64,000 bases of DNA from Chloroflexota bacterium (GCA_025354985.1 JANXLU010000019.1:1-64000); one strand, 5' to 3'; positions 36,217-45,338 are shown, counted from the first letter of the stretch. Translations and numbers: made by a program. The notes: generated by a model not told the origin, from the letters alone.

Positions 36217-37020
36217 TCAGCCCCGCATCCCGCGAAACAGGTTTGCTCCGCCTTCCAGCATGATGCAATCCCCGGTAATAAAATGCGGCCCGGTTATCAA
36301 GAACATGACACATTCCGCCACTTGTTCCGCGCTACCCACAATGCGCAAAGGATTATTGTTGCGGAGATTCTGCCAGGCGGCATCATCAAGAGTGGACGGT
36401 TTGAGTACCGGGCCCGGACATATCGCGTTTACCCGCACATACGGGCCAAGCTCGGCTGCTTGAAGCCTGGTAAGTGCGAGCAAGGCACTCTTGCTGACCC
36501 CGTGAGCGGCATACGGATTTCGGGGAACCATGGCGCCTTCGTCCACGATATTGATGATGTTACCGTGTTTGAGGGGCCCACCGCCGCTGTCAAGGTCGGC
36601 AATGATGACGTCCTGGCTGCGCATTCGGATCATGTCTTCGGCGACGACCTGACCCAAGGCAAAGGGCCCTTTTATATTCACGTCCATGGCCGCATCAAAC
36701 GCTGCTTCATCAGTGGCAAGATAGTCGGCACGAACAAATGAACTGGCACTATTGACCAGGATATCCACATGACCGAAATCGGAAAGGACCTGATGTCCAA
36801 GCTCCCGAGCACCAGACCAGACGCCCAGATCCGCCTTATACATGCGCGCCGTCCGCCCCAAGTGCCGCAGCTCATCGATTGTTTGCCGGGCTTCCTGAAC
36901 GTTTTGGCCATAGTGCAATGCAATATCCGCACCTGCTTCGGCCAGGGCTAGTGCAATGACTTTACCGACGCGATGTGCGCCCCCGGTGACGATCGCGGTG
37001 TTACCATGCAAACTTCTCAT
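36217..37020 (-). CDS. SDR family protein with His in place of the catalytic Tyr
   Basis: A 267-aa SDR resembling pteridine reductases: TGGAHRVG near residue 12, NSASSF in place of NNAG near residue 89. The active site reads YAAHGVSK, so the residue four before Lys is His, not Tyr; the nearest Tyr is seven before. Codons confirm this. The protein is otherwise complete, so it may use another proton donor, bind ligand without catalysis, or shift its register. The start is ATG 37020 or 37026; the much longer open frame to 37422 crosses the divergent sortase gene and is discarded. It precedes the orphan ABC ATPase gene by 12 bp. Confidence 0.78.
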   Translation of the reverse strand: MRSLHGNTAIVTGGAHRVGKVIALALAEAGADIALHYGQNVQEARQTIDELRHLGRTARMYKADLGVWSGARELGHQVLSDFGHVDILVNSASSFVRADYLATDEAAFDAAMDVNIKGPFALGQVVAEDMIRMRSQDVIIADLDSGGGPLKHGNIINIVDEGAMVPRNPYAAHGVSKSALLALTRLQAAELGPYVRVNAICPGPVLKPSTLDDAAWQNLRNNNPLRIVGSAEQVAECVMFLITGPHFITGDCIMLEGGANLFRGMRG

Positions 37021-37069
37021 CAACATTTGGTCAAATGAGTATACTGAGTTTGATTCAGGACGATGCTTA

Positions 37070-37876
37070 ATGTGTGATTCGAAATTGAAACGTGCGCCCA
37101 CAATCGGTCTTTTGTCGCTAACTTTAATGATGATGGCATGCGGAGCACAGGTCACATCGCAGCCTGATGTGACTGTTTTCCCCACTCCGACGCGTTTCCC
37201 AACAGCCTCGTCCGTCCCGGTCGCGACAACAAAGGCTTCCGAGGAATTGCCGACGATTACTCCCCGAAGCCAAGGCCCGATTGCTTCTCCGTCGCCGATC
37301 CCCGCCACGGCCACGGCTCTGTCACCAACCCAAACCCCAAAGCCAACGGCAACGCCGCCGCCGGCTGAAATTCCAATTGGACTGGAAATTTCCAACATCA
37401 AGCTCCAGGCAGCCGTGACCAAGATGGGTTTGATCCAGGTAAATGGCGGCTACGAGTGGAACCTTCCGAGTGGACGTACAGCAGGCTGGCATGATGACAG
37501 TGCGCGTCTTGGCGAGGAAGGCAATCTTGTAATGAGCGGCCATCACAACATCGATGGGCTGGTATTTCAAAATTTGAACCTGCTGCCTGGTGATGTCACA
37601 AAAGTTTGCTCGCGCACTCCGGATGGTCACGCGAACGGCATAAAACAGGGCATCATGATCAAGGTGAAGGGCAAGCAGCATGAAGCGACCTATGAATTAT
37701 CCGATTGCAAACTGTTGCTGCAGCGAAACCAGCCCATGGCCGTCTTGTTGGAAGACGGCAAGTTGTTGTTGCAAGATGGCGAAGACAAGTTGACGCTGGT
37801 TACCTGCTGGCCATTTACGGACAATTCGTATCGCTTGGTGCTGATCGCAAAGCAGGTGGAGTCGAAAATATTGTAG
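37070..37876 (+). CDS. Sortase-like lipoprotein
   Basis: A 268-aa exported sortase-fold transpeptidase. The signal peptide ends in lipobox MMAC near residue 25, so Cys would be lipid-anchored after LspA cleavage, unlike most sortases, which have a transmembrane anchor. A Pro/Thr/Ser linker of about 80 residues follows. The catalytic domain has MSGHHNIDG (His), LVTCWPFTDNSYR (Cys, with Arg eight residues later). No LPxTG-type substrate gene is seen nearby. ATG 37070 lies 24 nt after TATACT (37040-37045), with AGGA upstream. The class is uncertain, perhaps E or F. Confidence 0.8.
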   Translation: MCDSKLKRAPTIGLLSLTLMMMACGAQVTSQPDVTVFPTPTRFPTASSVPVATTKASEELPTITPRSQGPIASPSPIPATATALSPTQTPKPTATPPPAEIPIGLEISNIKLQAAVTKMGLIQVNGGYEWNLPSGRTAGWHDDSARLGEEGNLVMSGHHNIDGLVFQNLNLLPGDVTKVCSRTPDGHANGIKQGIMIKVKGKQHEATYELSDCKLLLQRNQPMAVLLEDGKLLLQDGEDKLTLVTCWPFTDNSYRLVLIAKQVESKIL

Positions 37877-37937
37877 GTTCGCGTCGCTTGTCCGAGGCGC
37901 TTTTGCCTGATGTCACCTGCGCTGATATCATCGCGGC

Positions 37938-39341
37938 ATGCCGGATGACTTGTTTGCGCACGCCGAGGCCGAGCAGACTAACCAGACCCAGCCACTGGCC
38001 GCCAGGATGCGTCCGCGCACTCTAGATGAATTTATTGGCCAAGAGGACATCGTGGGCCCTGGTAAGTTGCTGCGGCGCGCGATTGAATCCGACCGGTTGT
38101 TTAGTTCGCTCATATTGTGGGGACCACCCGGAACCGGTAAGACCACGCTCGCGAGGATTATTGCCAACCGCACCCAAAGTCATTTTGAGACGCTCAATGC
38201 CGTCATGGCGGGCATTGCCGATATCCGGCGCGTTACTGCGGATGCCAGGGAGCGCAAGCGCCTCTATCGCCAACGCACCATTCTCCTTGTCGACGAGATT
38301 CATCGGTTCAACAAGAGCCAGCAGGATGGATTGCTCCCGCATGTCGAAGATGGGACCATCATTCTGATCGGCGCAACAACTGAAAATCCATTCTTTGAGG
38401 TCAACAGTGCGCTCATATCCCGTTCTCGGCTTTTTCAGCTGACGCAACTTAACGACATACACGTGCTCGCTCTAATGCGCCGGGCGCTGGTCGACGTGGA
38501 ACGCGGATATGGTGGCAGGAACGTTGTTGCTGATGAGGCCGCTCTGGCGCATATTGCGCATATCTGCAGCGGAGATGCCCGCAATGCCCTGAACGCACTT
38601 GAATTAGGGGTGGAAAGCACGCCCCCTGACGCCGAAGGCAACATCCATCTGACTATGGCGGTTGCTCAGGATTCCATCCAGCGGCGGGCGGTCCTTTATG
38701 ACAAGGAAGGTGACGCGCATTACGACACAATCAGCGCCTTTATCAAAAGCGTCCGCGGTAGTGACCCTGATGCCGCTCTGTATTGGCTTGCCAAAATGTT
38801 GTATGCTGGTGAAGACCCACGATTTGTGCTTCGCCGGTTGATCATTTTGAGTGGCGAAGATATTGGTCTCGCCGATCCCATGGGCTTGGTTGTAGTTGCC
38901 GCTGCATCTCACGCGTTCGACATAATCGGTATGCCCGAAGGTATTTTTCCGATTGTAGAAGCCACCTTGTTTTTGGCTACGGCTCCAAAAAGCAATTCCA
39001 CCAACCACTACTTTCGCGCCCGGGCGCAGATCGAAAAGGAAGGCGCCGGCGAAGTGCCAGATCACCTAAAAGATGCGAGTCGTGACGGCGAGAGGCTTGG
39101 ACACGGCAAGGGTTACTTATATCCTCACGACAACCCGGATCATTTTGCAGCCCAAAACTATCTCCCCAGGCAAATTGCAGGTATGTCGTTCTATGCGCCG
39201 TCGTCCGTTGGGTACGAGGCCGTCGTGGGCGAGCGCATGTCGCGCTGGCGCGCAGCGCAGCTGGCCGCGCTTGGTATTAGCGAACGTCAGGGGCCGTTGC
39301 TTACGCAAGATCAAGTGGACCGCATGAAGCGGGAACGATAG
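37938..39341 (+). CDS. rarA: Replication-associated recombination protein A (MgsA)
   Basis: An AAA+ ATPase of the clamp-loader group that acts at stalled replication forks. The 467 aa show [16 protein letters not shown] at the start, Walker [11 protein letters not shown] near residue 55, Walker [16 protein letters not shown], sensor 1 GATTENP and arginine finger segment [10 protein letters not shown], followed by the C-terminal tetramerisation domain ([18 protein letters not shown] and following). The length fits RarA. It lies 61 bp after the sortase gene. Confidence 0.95.
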   Translation: MPDDLFAHAEAEQTNQTQPLAARMRPRTLDEFIGQEDIVGPGKLLRRAIESDRLFSSLILWGPPGTGKTTLARIIANRTQSHFETLNAVMAGIADIRRVTADARERKRLYRQRTILLVDEIHRFNKSQQDGLLPHVEDGTIILIGATTENPFFEVNSALISRSRLFQLTQLNDIHVLALMRRALVDVERGYGGRNVVADEAALAHIAHICSGDARNALNALELGVESTPPDAEGNIHLTMAVAQDSIQRRAVLYDKEGDAHYDTISAFIKSVRGSDPDAALYWLAKMLYAGEDPRFVLRRLIILSGEDIGLADPMGLVVVAAASHAFDIIGMPEGIFPIVEATLFLATAPKSNSTNHYFRARAQIEKEGAGEVPDHLKDASRDGERLGHGKGYLYPHDNPDHFAAQNYLPRQIAGMSFYAPSSVGYEAVVGERMSRWRAAQLAALGISERQGPLLTQDQVDRMKRER

Positions 39342-39351
39342 GGTCGCGTGA

Positions 39352-39357
39352 TACACT
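39352..39357 (+). promoter_or_regulatory. -10 box of the NuoN-like membrane protein gene
   Basis: TACACT ends 6 nt before GTG 39364; the transcript would start on the start codon. The -35 is weak. Confidence 0.4.
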
Positions 39358-39363
39358 GACGCA

Positions 39364-41010
39364 GTGCCAGGCTCTCTTGCACCGTTTGCCGTGCTTCTCA
39401 CCCTGCCGCTGCTGGCAACGCTGTTGCCGCAACTAAATAACTTTGCAGTGTTTCGCCGCAGGGTCGTTGTTCCAGCCCACATTCTCGGAATCTCCCAGTC
39501 TGTTTTATGGCTGGTCGCCTGTCTGTTGGCGTTTGCGTTGCTTCCGACGAACTTGGAATTTACACTAGGATCATGGCTGCCGGTATCCGTGACTGGTGCA
39601 CCGCTCCTATTCGTTTCAAGAAGCAATGCGTTGCTCGTTATCGTCGCGGTTATGCTTGTGCAGTTGCATCGGTCAAGCCACTTGGGACTGCGCGCCGTTG
39701 ACGCGCTGGCAACTGTTTCGACGGCCCTCGTTGCTTTGGCAAACAATTTTCCCGCCATGTTGGTCGGTCTGGGGTTGGTTGATTTGACTGTTTCCATGAA
39801 TATTGGTCGGGATCGCGATCAGGCTGCACGGTCACATCAAGCATCCTTGAACGGTCTGAGCCTGCTTCTGATGACCATCGCAGTAGTTATTTATGCCGCC
39901 AACCAAAACAGCGTGTGGTTTCCACTTGCACAGCTTGGATCGCAATCGACCAGCCTGCTGACGCTTGCGCTGCTGGCACGGTTCGCGGCTTTGATTACAA
40001 CACCGGCCATCGGAAATTCCCAGCTCGGTCACGCCGCAACGTTTTTAGTCGCCGCCCGATTGTTTGATCTTGGTCTGCCAATTCCAAGCCCGGTGTTTAT
40101 CTTGGTCGGGTTGGTGCTGGCCGCGTCGCGGCTGTTGGTGGCATGGTTGTCTGATCAGAATGATTCGGACGCGGTGCTCAAGAACCTTTCAACCGCCACC
40201 TGTGCGTATGCGGCGTGCAGCCTGGCGTTCGGAAATTCAACACGCACGGTGTTGGCGCTACTGGGCTGGCTCATCGGCATTGGTCTATTGTCGTCCGGCT
40301 CTACCAATGCGCAGGCGCCAAACGCTGACCGGGTTGCCCGTGTCGTCAGCTTTGCGTCGCGCATCGGTGGAACCGCGATTCTGATTGGATTCCCGCTAAC
40401 CGCAATGTTTTCGGGCACAGCCGGGCTCGTGTCAACCGTGATGACGCTAACAGGTGGCGGTATCCTGATTGCGGCAATTTCGACGCTTATCGTCGGGCTT
40501 ACAACCGCATGTTGCCTTCGGTTGGTGTTTCAAACCACCAATGTCGATATGACTGACGCCAGCTCGGATGTGCGCGATGTCACGTTTCCCGATCAGTCGG
40601 TTTGGTTTCGTGCCGCCACGTCTGCGATTATGTTTGGTTTGGCGTTGGCGACAGGCTGGCTCGGTACGTCGCTGAACGCCTCTCAGTCGTATCTTGGTCG
40701 GATGACCGTCACCGATTGGTTTGTCTGGGTGGGTGCGCTAGCCGGTGGATCTGCGCTGTGGTGGTTCGAGTCCAACCTGCTTGTCCGGCTTGATCGCCCG
40801 GCACTATCCATCAGCGCCCGATCCGTGCGCGATCTCATCCGGCGGATCAGCGGCTTGGACGGGCTCGGCAGCCTTGTTGGAGATTCTGCATCCGCATTGG
40901 GGCGACCGCTCGCCGGCGTGTTTGATTTTCTTGAAAGCGACGGTGCGCTCATTTGGGGCGTGATCGCGATTTTGGTGGCCCTCGTGGTTACGCGCGCAGG
41001 TGGCCCATGA
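39364..41010 (+). CDS. Large membrane protein, distantly NuoN/MrpD-like
   Basis: A 548-aa protein starting at GTG 39364 with about 14 hydrophobic segments. Patterns such as GFPLTAMFSG and the paired long helices in the middle recall proton-channel subunits of complex I and Mrp antiporters (NuoN/NuoL). The conserved Lys and Glu of those subunits are not clearly present and no other nuo gene is adjacent, so it may have lost the pump function. It overlaps the DUF2085 gene by 4 nt (ATGA), so the two are coupled. Confidence in the family is low, in the gene high. Confidence 0.6.
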   Translation: MPGSLAPFAVLLTLPLLATLLPQLNNFAVFRRRVVVPAHILGISQSVLWLVACLLAFALLPTNLEFTLGSWLPVSVTGAPLLFVSRSNALLVIVAVMLVQLHRSSHLGLRAVDALATVSTALVALANNFPAMLVGLGLVDLTVSMNIGRDRDQAARSHQASLNGLSLLLMTIAVVIYAANQNSVWFPLAQLGSQSTSLLTLALLARFAALITTPAIGNSQLGHAATFLVAARLFDLGLPIPSPVFILVGLVLAASRLLVAWLSDQNDSDAVLKNLSTATCAYAACSLAFGNSTRTVLALLGWLIGIGLLSSGSTNAQAPNADRVARVVSFASRIGGTAILIGFPLTAMFSGTAGLVSTVMTLTGGGILIAAISTLIVGLTTACCLRLVFQTTNVDMTDASSDVRDVTFPDQSVWFRAATSAIMFGLALATGWLGTSLNASQSYLGRMTVTDWFVWVGALAGGSALWWFESNLLVRLDRPALSISARSVRDLIRRISGLDGLGSLVGDSASALGRPLAGVFDFLESDGALIWGVIAILVALVVTRAGGP

Positions 41011-41831
41011 AGTCAACACCAGTTGCGCACAGGCTTGGGTTCACGCTTTCGCAGGATGCTCGCGTTGGGCTGTTGACCGTGGGTATGCTCGTTGTTGCCG
41101 CACTCATCCTGCCCGCGAGTATCGTCTCCAAGCTTGATCTGGTTGGCTATGCCGTGTGTCATCGCATATCGGATCGCTCATTTATTATCGGTGGCACCCA
41201 ACTACCCATGTGCGCCCGTGACACCGGCATGTTTGGATCAACGCTGCTGTGCGTGCTTGGGTGTTTGGTAGTGCGACCAGCCCGGGTTGCCAAGTTTCCC
41301 CAACTGCGCTTTTGGCCGGTCCTGGTCGCCTTCGGTCTGATGTGGGCTGCAGATGGTTTTAACAGCTATATGCTGCTTGCCACCGGGCACGTCTTCTATT
41401 ACGTGCCGCTAAACTCGGTGCGTCTGCTAACGGGGGCGCTGATGGGGGTTGCACTGGCATCATTTGTGGTACCGTTTTTTAATGAAGCTGTTTGGTCCCC
41501 CAAAATCCGCAGCAACGAACCGGTCATTCAGTCATGGGGCACACTGCTAATTCTCGTGTTTATAGCGCTTGCATGGGTGGCATTTGTGCTGTGGCAGCCG
41601 GGCGCGCTATATGGCGCTTATGCCCTGATATCAACACTTGGGACCATGATGTTGCTGTCAATAGTCAACTCACTCGTCGTTGTCCTGCTTACGCATCGAG
41701 AAAATACGCTCGTAAGCTGGCGTCAATTTACGCTTCCTTTTCTTATAGGGGTGACGCTTTCGGTAGTAGAGATTGCGGCAATCGGCGCGCTTCGCAGCTT
41801 CATAACCGCACGGATGAATTTGCCGTTTTGA
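41007..41831 (+). CDS. DUF2085 family membrane protein
   Basis: A 274-aa protein with about seven hydrophobic segments. The DUF2085 signature is clear: YAVCHRISDRSFIIGG, then LPMCARDTGMFG, giving conserved Cys, His and Arg at the membrane face. The role is unknown; the Cys/His pattern suggests metal binding or redox activity. ATG 41007 overlaps the preceding stop (ATGA), so the longer upstream frame is not needed. plsC follows 3 bp after the stop. Confidence 0.85.
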   Translation: MKSTPVAHRLGFTLSQDARVGLLTVGMLVVAALILPASIVSKLDLVGYAVCHRISDRSFIIGGTQLPMCARDTGMFGSTLLCVLGCLVVRPARVAKFPQLRFWPVLVAFGLMWAADGFNSYMLLATGHVFYYVPLNSVRLLTGALMGVALASFVVPFFNEAVWSPKIRSNEPVIQSWGTLLILVFIALAWVAFVLWQPGALYGAYALISTLGTMMLLSIVNSLVVVLLTHRENTLVSWRQFTLPFLIGVTLSVVEIAAIGALRSFITARMNLPF

Positions 41832-41834
41832 GCT

Positions 41835-42593
41835 ATGTGGCGTTCACTTCGTGCTGTCTTGCGGTTGTTGGCGTTTGCCGGATTAGTGGTGTGGCACTAC
41901 CTGTGTTTTGAAATTGGTCGTGGGTTGTCTCAAAGTTCCGAACAGGCCAGATTGCGCCGAGGGGCGGTATTGCAAAGCTGGGCACACGCTACCGCACAGG
42001 CAATTGGGATGAAGCTGGCGATCATAGGTTCACCACCAAAGGCGCCATACTTTCTTGTTTTCAATCATCTTAGCTACATAGACGTATTGCTGTTGTTGGC
42101 AACCGTTGACCAGCCGATGGTCTGCGCCCGCCATGATTTTGCAACGTGGCCGGTGCTGGGGTTTGTAGCGCGACGCATGGGTGCAATTTGGGTGCATCGG
42201 GCGGATTTCAACGCCATGCCCGCCGTGACCCGGGATATGAAGGCCGCCATGACGGCCGGCTACGGTGTCGTGATGGCACCCGAGGCGACCACTACCCGAG
42301 GCGACCGGGTATATCCGTTCCATAGCACGTTGTTGGATCCGGCAATTCAGCTGTCCGTTCCCGTTCACTATTGCAGCCTGAGGTATGTCACGGGTCCCAG
42401 GGATGCGCCAGCGTCAACCGTGGTCAACTGGTGGGAAGACCTGACTTTTTTTGCACACGGCTGGCGGTTGGTTCATGCCGACAAAATTGACGCAACAATA
42501 CACTTTGGCGAGGCCCCTATTTTGGAGCAAAACCGCAAGCAACTTGCCCGATCCCTTCATGATGCGGTAGCCGCAATTTACGAACCCATGTAG
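41835..42593 (+). CDS. plsC: 1-acyl-sn-glycerol-3-phosphate acyltransferase (PlsC family)
   Basis: Transfers an acyl chain to lysophosphatidic acid in phospholipid synthesis. The 252-aa protein has an N-terminal hydrophobic anchor, the catalytic NHLSYID (Hx4D) near residue 77 and PEATTTRG in place of the usual EGTR substrate motif near residue 152. Other acyltransferases of the family, for example on ornithine lipids, are possible, so the symbol is tentative. It is in the same transcription direction as the two membrane genes before it, and its stop abuts the stop of a convergent gene. Confidence 0.82.
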   Translation: MWRSLRAVLRLLAFAGLVVWHYLCFEIGRGLSQSSEQARLRRGAVLQSWAHATAQAIGMKLAIIGSPPKAPYFLVFNHLSYIDVLLLLATVDQPMVCARHDFATWPVLGFVARRMGAIWVHRADFNAMPAVTRDMKAAMTAGYGVVMAPEATTTRGDRVYPFHSTLLDPAIQLSVPVHYCSLRYVTGPRDAPASTVVNWWEDLTFFAHGWRLVHADKIDATIHFGEAPILEQNRKQLARSLHDAVAAIYEPM

Positions 42594-42956
42594 CTATAGC
42601 CCTGCCGCGCCGGCCACGCCCACCCCTATGCATATCATCAACATGGCCAGCGCAATACCGAGCCAGCGCTTCCAAAAAGATCCAACCGGTCCAATGAATG
42701 AAATGATAAAACCGACAAGCCCGCCGCCGGTTACCAAAACAAAGCTCATGGCAATCGCCGCGTAGCCCAGATACTCATCCAAATTAGCTGCCACGCGGAC
42801 TGTATTGGGGAACACCTTTGCAACCAAGGTTCCTGCGCCCATGACGCCAATCCATGGTGCGATGGCCCCCCAGGCGCTAAGGACGAAGGCGCCGCCAATA
42901 GCCACAGCGAACTTGAGACCTAACGAGGGCTTGGCGCGGGTCGTGATGTTATTCAT
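42594..42956 (-). CDS. Small membrane protein, unknown
   Basis: A 120-aa protein with three hydrophobic segments (AIGGAFVLSAWGAIAPWIG, YAAIAMSFVLVTGGGLVGF, WLGIALAMLMICIGVGVA). Gly/Ala-rich helices and a basic N-terminus suggest a membrane-inserted protein. It converges exactly on plsC (stops abut) and is divergent from the phosphoribosyltransferase gene. No family recognised. Confidence 0.6.
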   Translation of the reverse strand: MNNITTRAKPSLGLKFAVAIGGAFVLSAWGAIAPWIGVMGAGTLVAKVFPNTVRVAANLDEYLGYAAIAMSFVLVTGGGLVGFIISFIGPVGSFWKRWLGIALAMLMICIGVGVAGAAGL

Positions 42957-43000
42957 GCCGCAATCCTATCCTGCCACCGCTAAATCAACGCAAAATTGCT

Positions 43001-43006
43001 TAGAAT
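43001..43006 (+). promoter_or_regulatory. -10 box of the phosphoribosyltransferase gene
   Basis: TAGAAT lies 6 nt before ATG 43013, which fits a leaderless transcript beginning on the A of the start codon. Confidence 0.5.
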
Positions 43007-43012
43007 GGGCTG

Positions 43013-43573
43013 ATGCAATCAATCCACAAGGTTTCAGTCGCCGGTCTGCAACGGGATTTGCCGCTGCTGGAAGTGGCGCCAGGTGTTCGAATCGCAGTTC
43101 TGAATATTCTGGGTGACACCGAATTGGTCGAAGCGGCAGCCAAGGCCATGGCGCCTTTAATCCCTGCTGACTGTGACGTGTTGGTCACCGCCGAGGCAAA
43201 GAGCATTCCGCTGGCACATGCGCTTGCAGTGCAGCTTGGTGTATTGCGTGGGCGGGTCATGCGTTATGTAGTTCTCAGGAAGTCATACAAGCCTTATATG
43301 GGTGATGCGTTGCAGGCTGAAACGCTGTCGATTACCACCGGAGCCCCGCAGACATTATTCCTTGACGCAAAGGACCTTGAACTGATCGCTCATAAGCGTG
43401 TTGTGATCGTGGATGACGTCATTTCCACCGGCAGCACCCTTCAAGGTGTGCGATTGATCATGCAGAAGGCGCATGCCGACGTTATTGCAGATGCTGCAAT
43501 CTTTACGGAAGGTGACCGGGCCAAATGGACCAACGTAATCGCCCTGGGCCACCTTCCCGTGTTGCTAACTTAA
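43013..43573 (+). CDS. Phosphoribosyltransferase, adenine PRTase-like
   Basis: A type I phosphoribosyltransferase of 186 aa. The PRPP loop VVIVDDVISTGSTLQG near residue 133 is intact, with the usual Asp pair, and VTAEAKSIPLAHALA near residue 60 matches the purine-PRTase hood of Apt. It salvages a nucleobase with PRPP; adenine is the likeliest but xanthine is possible. The ATG lies 6 nt after a -10 box and has no Shine-Dalgarno, so a leaderless message is likely. It is followed by the trxB hairpin. Confidence 0.85.
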   Translation: MQSIHKVSVAGLQRDLPLLEVAPGVRIAVLNILGDTELVEAAAKAMAPLIPADCDVLVTAEAKSIPLAHALAVQLGVLRGRVMRYVVLRKSYKPYMGDALQAETLSITTGAPQTLFLDAKDLELIAHKRVVIVDDVISTGSTLQGVRLIMQKAHADVIADAAIFTEGDRAKWTNVIALGHLPVLLT

Positions 43574-43634
43574 AGGCCCGGTCCGCCCAACTTATGGGCT
43601 TCAAATGTCGGTAAAGTAGGATTCAAACCTTACT

Positions 43635-43686
43635 GGCTTGTGCTAATCGGTTAGTCCGTACGCGGACCGACTGATTAGTACAAGCC
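43635..43686 (+). promoter_or_regulatory. Long 52-nt hairpin directly upstream of trxB
   Basis: The two arms (starting GGCTTGT at 43635 and ending ACAAGCC at 43686) pair over about 24 bp, with the inner part GTCCG/CGGAC closing a UACG loop and only one or two mismatches or wobbles. It ends 12 nt before the trxB ATG. No U-tract follows, so it is a poor terminator; it may be an RNA regulatory hairpin, a palindromic operator, or a small palindromic repeat. Confidence 0.75.
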
Positions 43687-43698
43687 TGACTACAAATC

Positions 43699-44622
43699 AT
43701 GTCAGAAAAACTTGCAATTATTGGATCGGGGCCCGCGGGTTTGACTGCGGCCTTATACGCGGCGCGTGCCGACTTGGCTCCGCTGGTGTTCGCCGGGCCC
43801 GCATTTGGTGGTCAGATCGCCACCACGACAGAAGTGGAGAATTTCCCCGGGTTTCCCGGGGGGCTTCAGGGCCCGGAGCTAACCGCAAAAATGCGGGAGC
43901 AGGCCGAGCGATTTGGATCACGGATTATTGAAGAAACCGTGGAATCAGTTGACCTAAGTCAGCGCCCGTTCAAGATCGGTACTTCCGAATCCACCTATGA
44001 AGTGGCGTCGCTGATCATAGCCACAGGCGCCACGCCACGTCCGCTTGGCGTACCCGGTGAAACTGAATTTATTGGTCGCGGCGTCAGCTATTGCGCCACA
44101 TGTGACGGATTTTTCTTTCGTGGCAAGGAAATCATCGTGGTTGGCGGCGGTGACAGTGCCTTTCAGGAGGCATTGTTCCTGACGAAGTTTGGCAAGCGGG
44201 TGCGTATTGTCCACCGGCGGGATACCTTTCGCGCAGGTGCCACGCTGCTCAAGTATGCAGCCGCAAATCCAAAGATCGAAATTGTTCCGAATACAGTTAT
44301 TGAAACGATCAATGGGAATGGCAAGGTGACCGATGTGATTTTTAAGAATCTAAAGACCGGTCAAAATGCGCCCAGCGCGGTTGACGGCGTGTTTATTTTT
44401 GTTGGACACGAGCCGAATTCGCAACTATTTTCCGGTCAGCTGGCCATGGATGAATCGGGTTACTTGGTGGTGGATTCCCGCTTGCACACGAGCGTACCGG
44501 GTGTATTTGCCGCGGGTGAAATCCATGACAGTTGGTTTAAGCAGGCAATTACCTCGGCGGGATTTGGTTGCATGGCAGCATTGGAGGCCGAGAAGTTTCT
44601 AGCCGGCCAGAATATTCACTAG
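43699..44622 (+). CDS. trxB: Thioredoxin reductase
   Basis: An FAD/NADPH disulfide reductase that reduces thioredoxin. The 307 aa have the FAD motif IGSGPAGLTAALYAARA near residue 6, the redox pair CATC near residue 134 (SYCATCDGFF), the NADPH motif VVGGGDSAFQEALFL and the C-terminal FAD motif VPGVFAAGEIHD. In the last motif, the usual GD after AG is GE (AAGEIHD), and the typical Gln/Gly-Ala tail is slightly changed; a low-Mr TrxR role is still likely. The gene is preceded by a long hairpin. No thioredoxin gene is adjacent. Confidence 0.92.
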   Translation: MSEKLAIIGSGPAGLTAALYAARADLAPLVFAGPAFGGQIATTTEVENFPGFPGGLQGPELTAKMREQAERFGSRIIEETVESVDLSQRPFKIGTSESTYEVASLIIATGATPRPLGVPGETEFIGRGVSYCATCDGFFFRGKEIIVVGGGDSAFQEALFLTKFGKRVRIVHRRDTFRAGATLLKYAAANPKIEIVPNTVIETINGNGKVTDVIFKNLKTGQNAPSAVDGVFIFVGHEPNSQLFSGQLAMDESGYLVVDSRLHTSVPGVFAAGEIHDSWFKQAITSAGFGCMAALEAEKFLAGQNIH

Positions 44623-44656
44623 CTTTGCAGCCCGCCATGGGTGAGAGGCACCCCCA

Positions 44657-45316
44657 ATGACCGGAACAATCCACCAGATCAAAAACGGCTTTGTCAATCT
44701 GTATCTAATCGACGAGCCAAATCAACTGACGTTGGTTGACACCGGCATGCCGGGCTCTGGACCAAAGGCCGTGCTTCAAGCGATACGAAAACTCGGACGT
44801 GCGCCACAGGATCTCAAACGCATTCTTATCACCCATGCAGATCTGGATCATACGGGCGGTGCGTTGGCGGTGCGCACGGCTACCGGTGCTCAATTGTGTG
44901 CGAGTGCCATTGAAGCGCCCGCCATCATGATTGGCGGGCTGTCACGGGAGCCGCGGGCGGGTCCGGTTGCCAAGGCGATTTTCACCGTTGTTGGGCGTGT
45001 ATTCAAAATTCAGCCTGTGCCGGTAGACCAAATTTTGGAACCCGGATCGGAAATTCCTGTGCTTGGCGGATTGATTGTGATCGCAACACCCGGCCACACT
45101 CCGGGGCATTTGTCCTTTTATGCGCCTGCAACGGGCGACCTGATTGCCGGCGATTCCATGGTTGCGCTTGGGGGAACACTTCGCTGGCGCGAGACGGCCG
45201 TTCAGTGGAATTACAAACAGGGTCGCGCTTCTGTCGCAGCGCAATCTGCGTTGGGTGCTCGAACCGTGTACTGCGGGCATGGTCCGGTGCTCACAACCCC
45301 GGCATTTCCAGTCTGA
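44657..45316 (+). CDS. MBL fold metallo-hydrolase
   Basis: A 219-aa metallo-beta-lactamase fold hydrolase of the glyoxalase II-like group. The metal motif reads THADLDHTGG near residue 57, with Asp where the first histidine pair partner usually sits (HxDxDH), then a distal His in TPGHTPGHLSFY, an Asp in IAGDSM and a late His in CGHGP. The substrate is unknown. It starts 35 bp after trxB, with GAGAGG and a small hairpin (GGGTG/CACCC) before the ATG. Confidence 0.85.
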   Translation: MTGTIHQIKNGFVNLYLIDEPNQLTLVDTGMPGSGPKAVLQAIRKLGRAPQDLKRILITHADLDHTGGALAVRTATGAQLCASAIEAPAIMIGGLSREPRAGPVAKAIFTVVGRVFKIQPVPVDQILEPGSEIPVLGGLIVIATPGHTPGHLSFYAPATGDLIAGDSMVALGGTLRWRETAVQWNYKQGRASVAAQSALGARTVYCGHGPVLTTPAFPV

Positions 45317-45338
45317 TATCTGCCGGACAACGCGGACA

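Noticed and set aside
37021-37422. Long extension of the SDR frame
   Set aside because: It is antisense to the sortase signal peptide and linker, which are well supported. The SDR start at 37020 matches the family.
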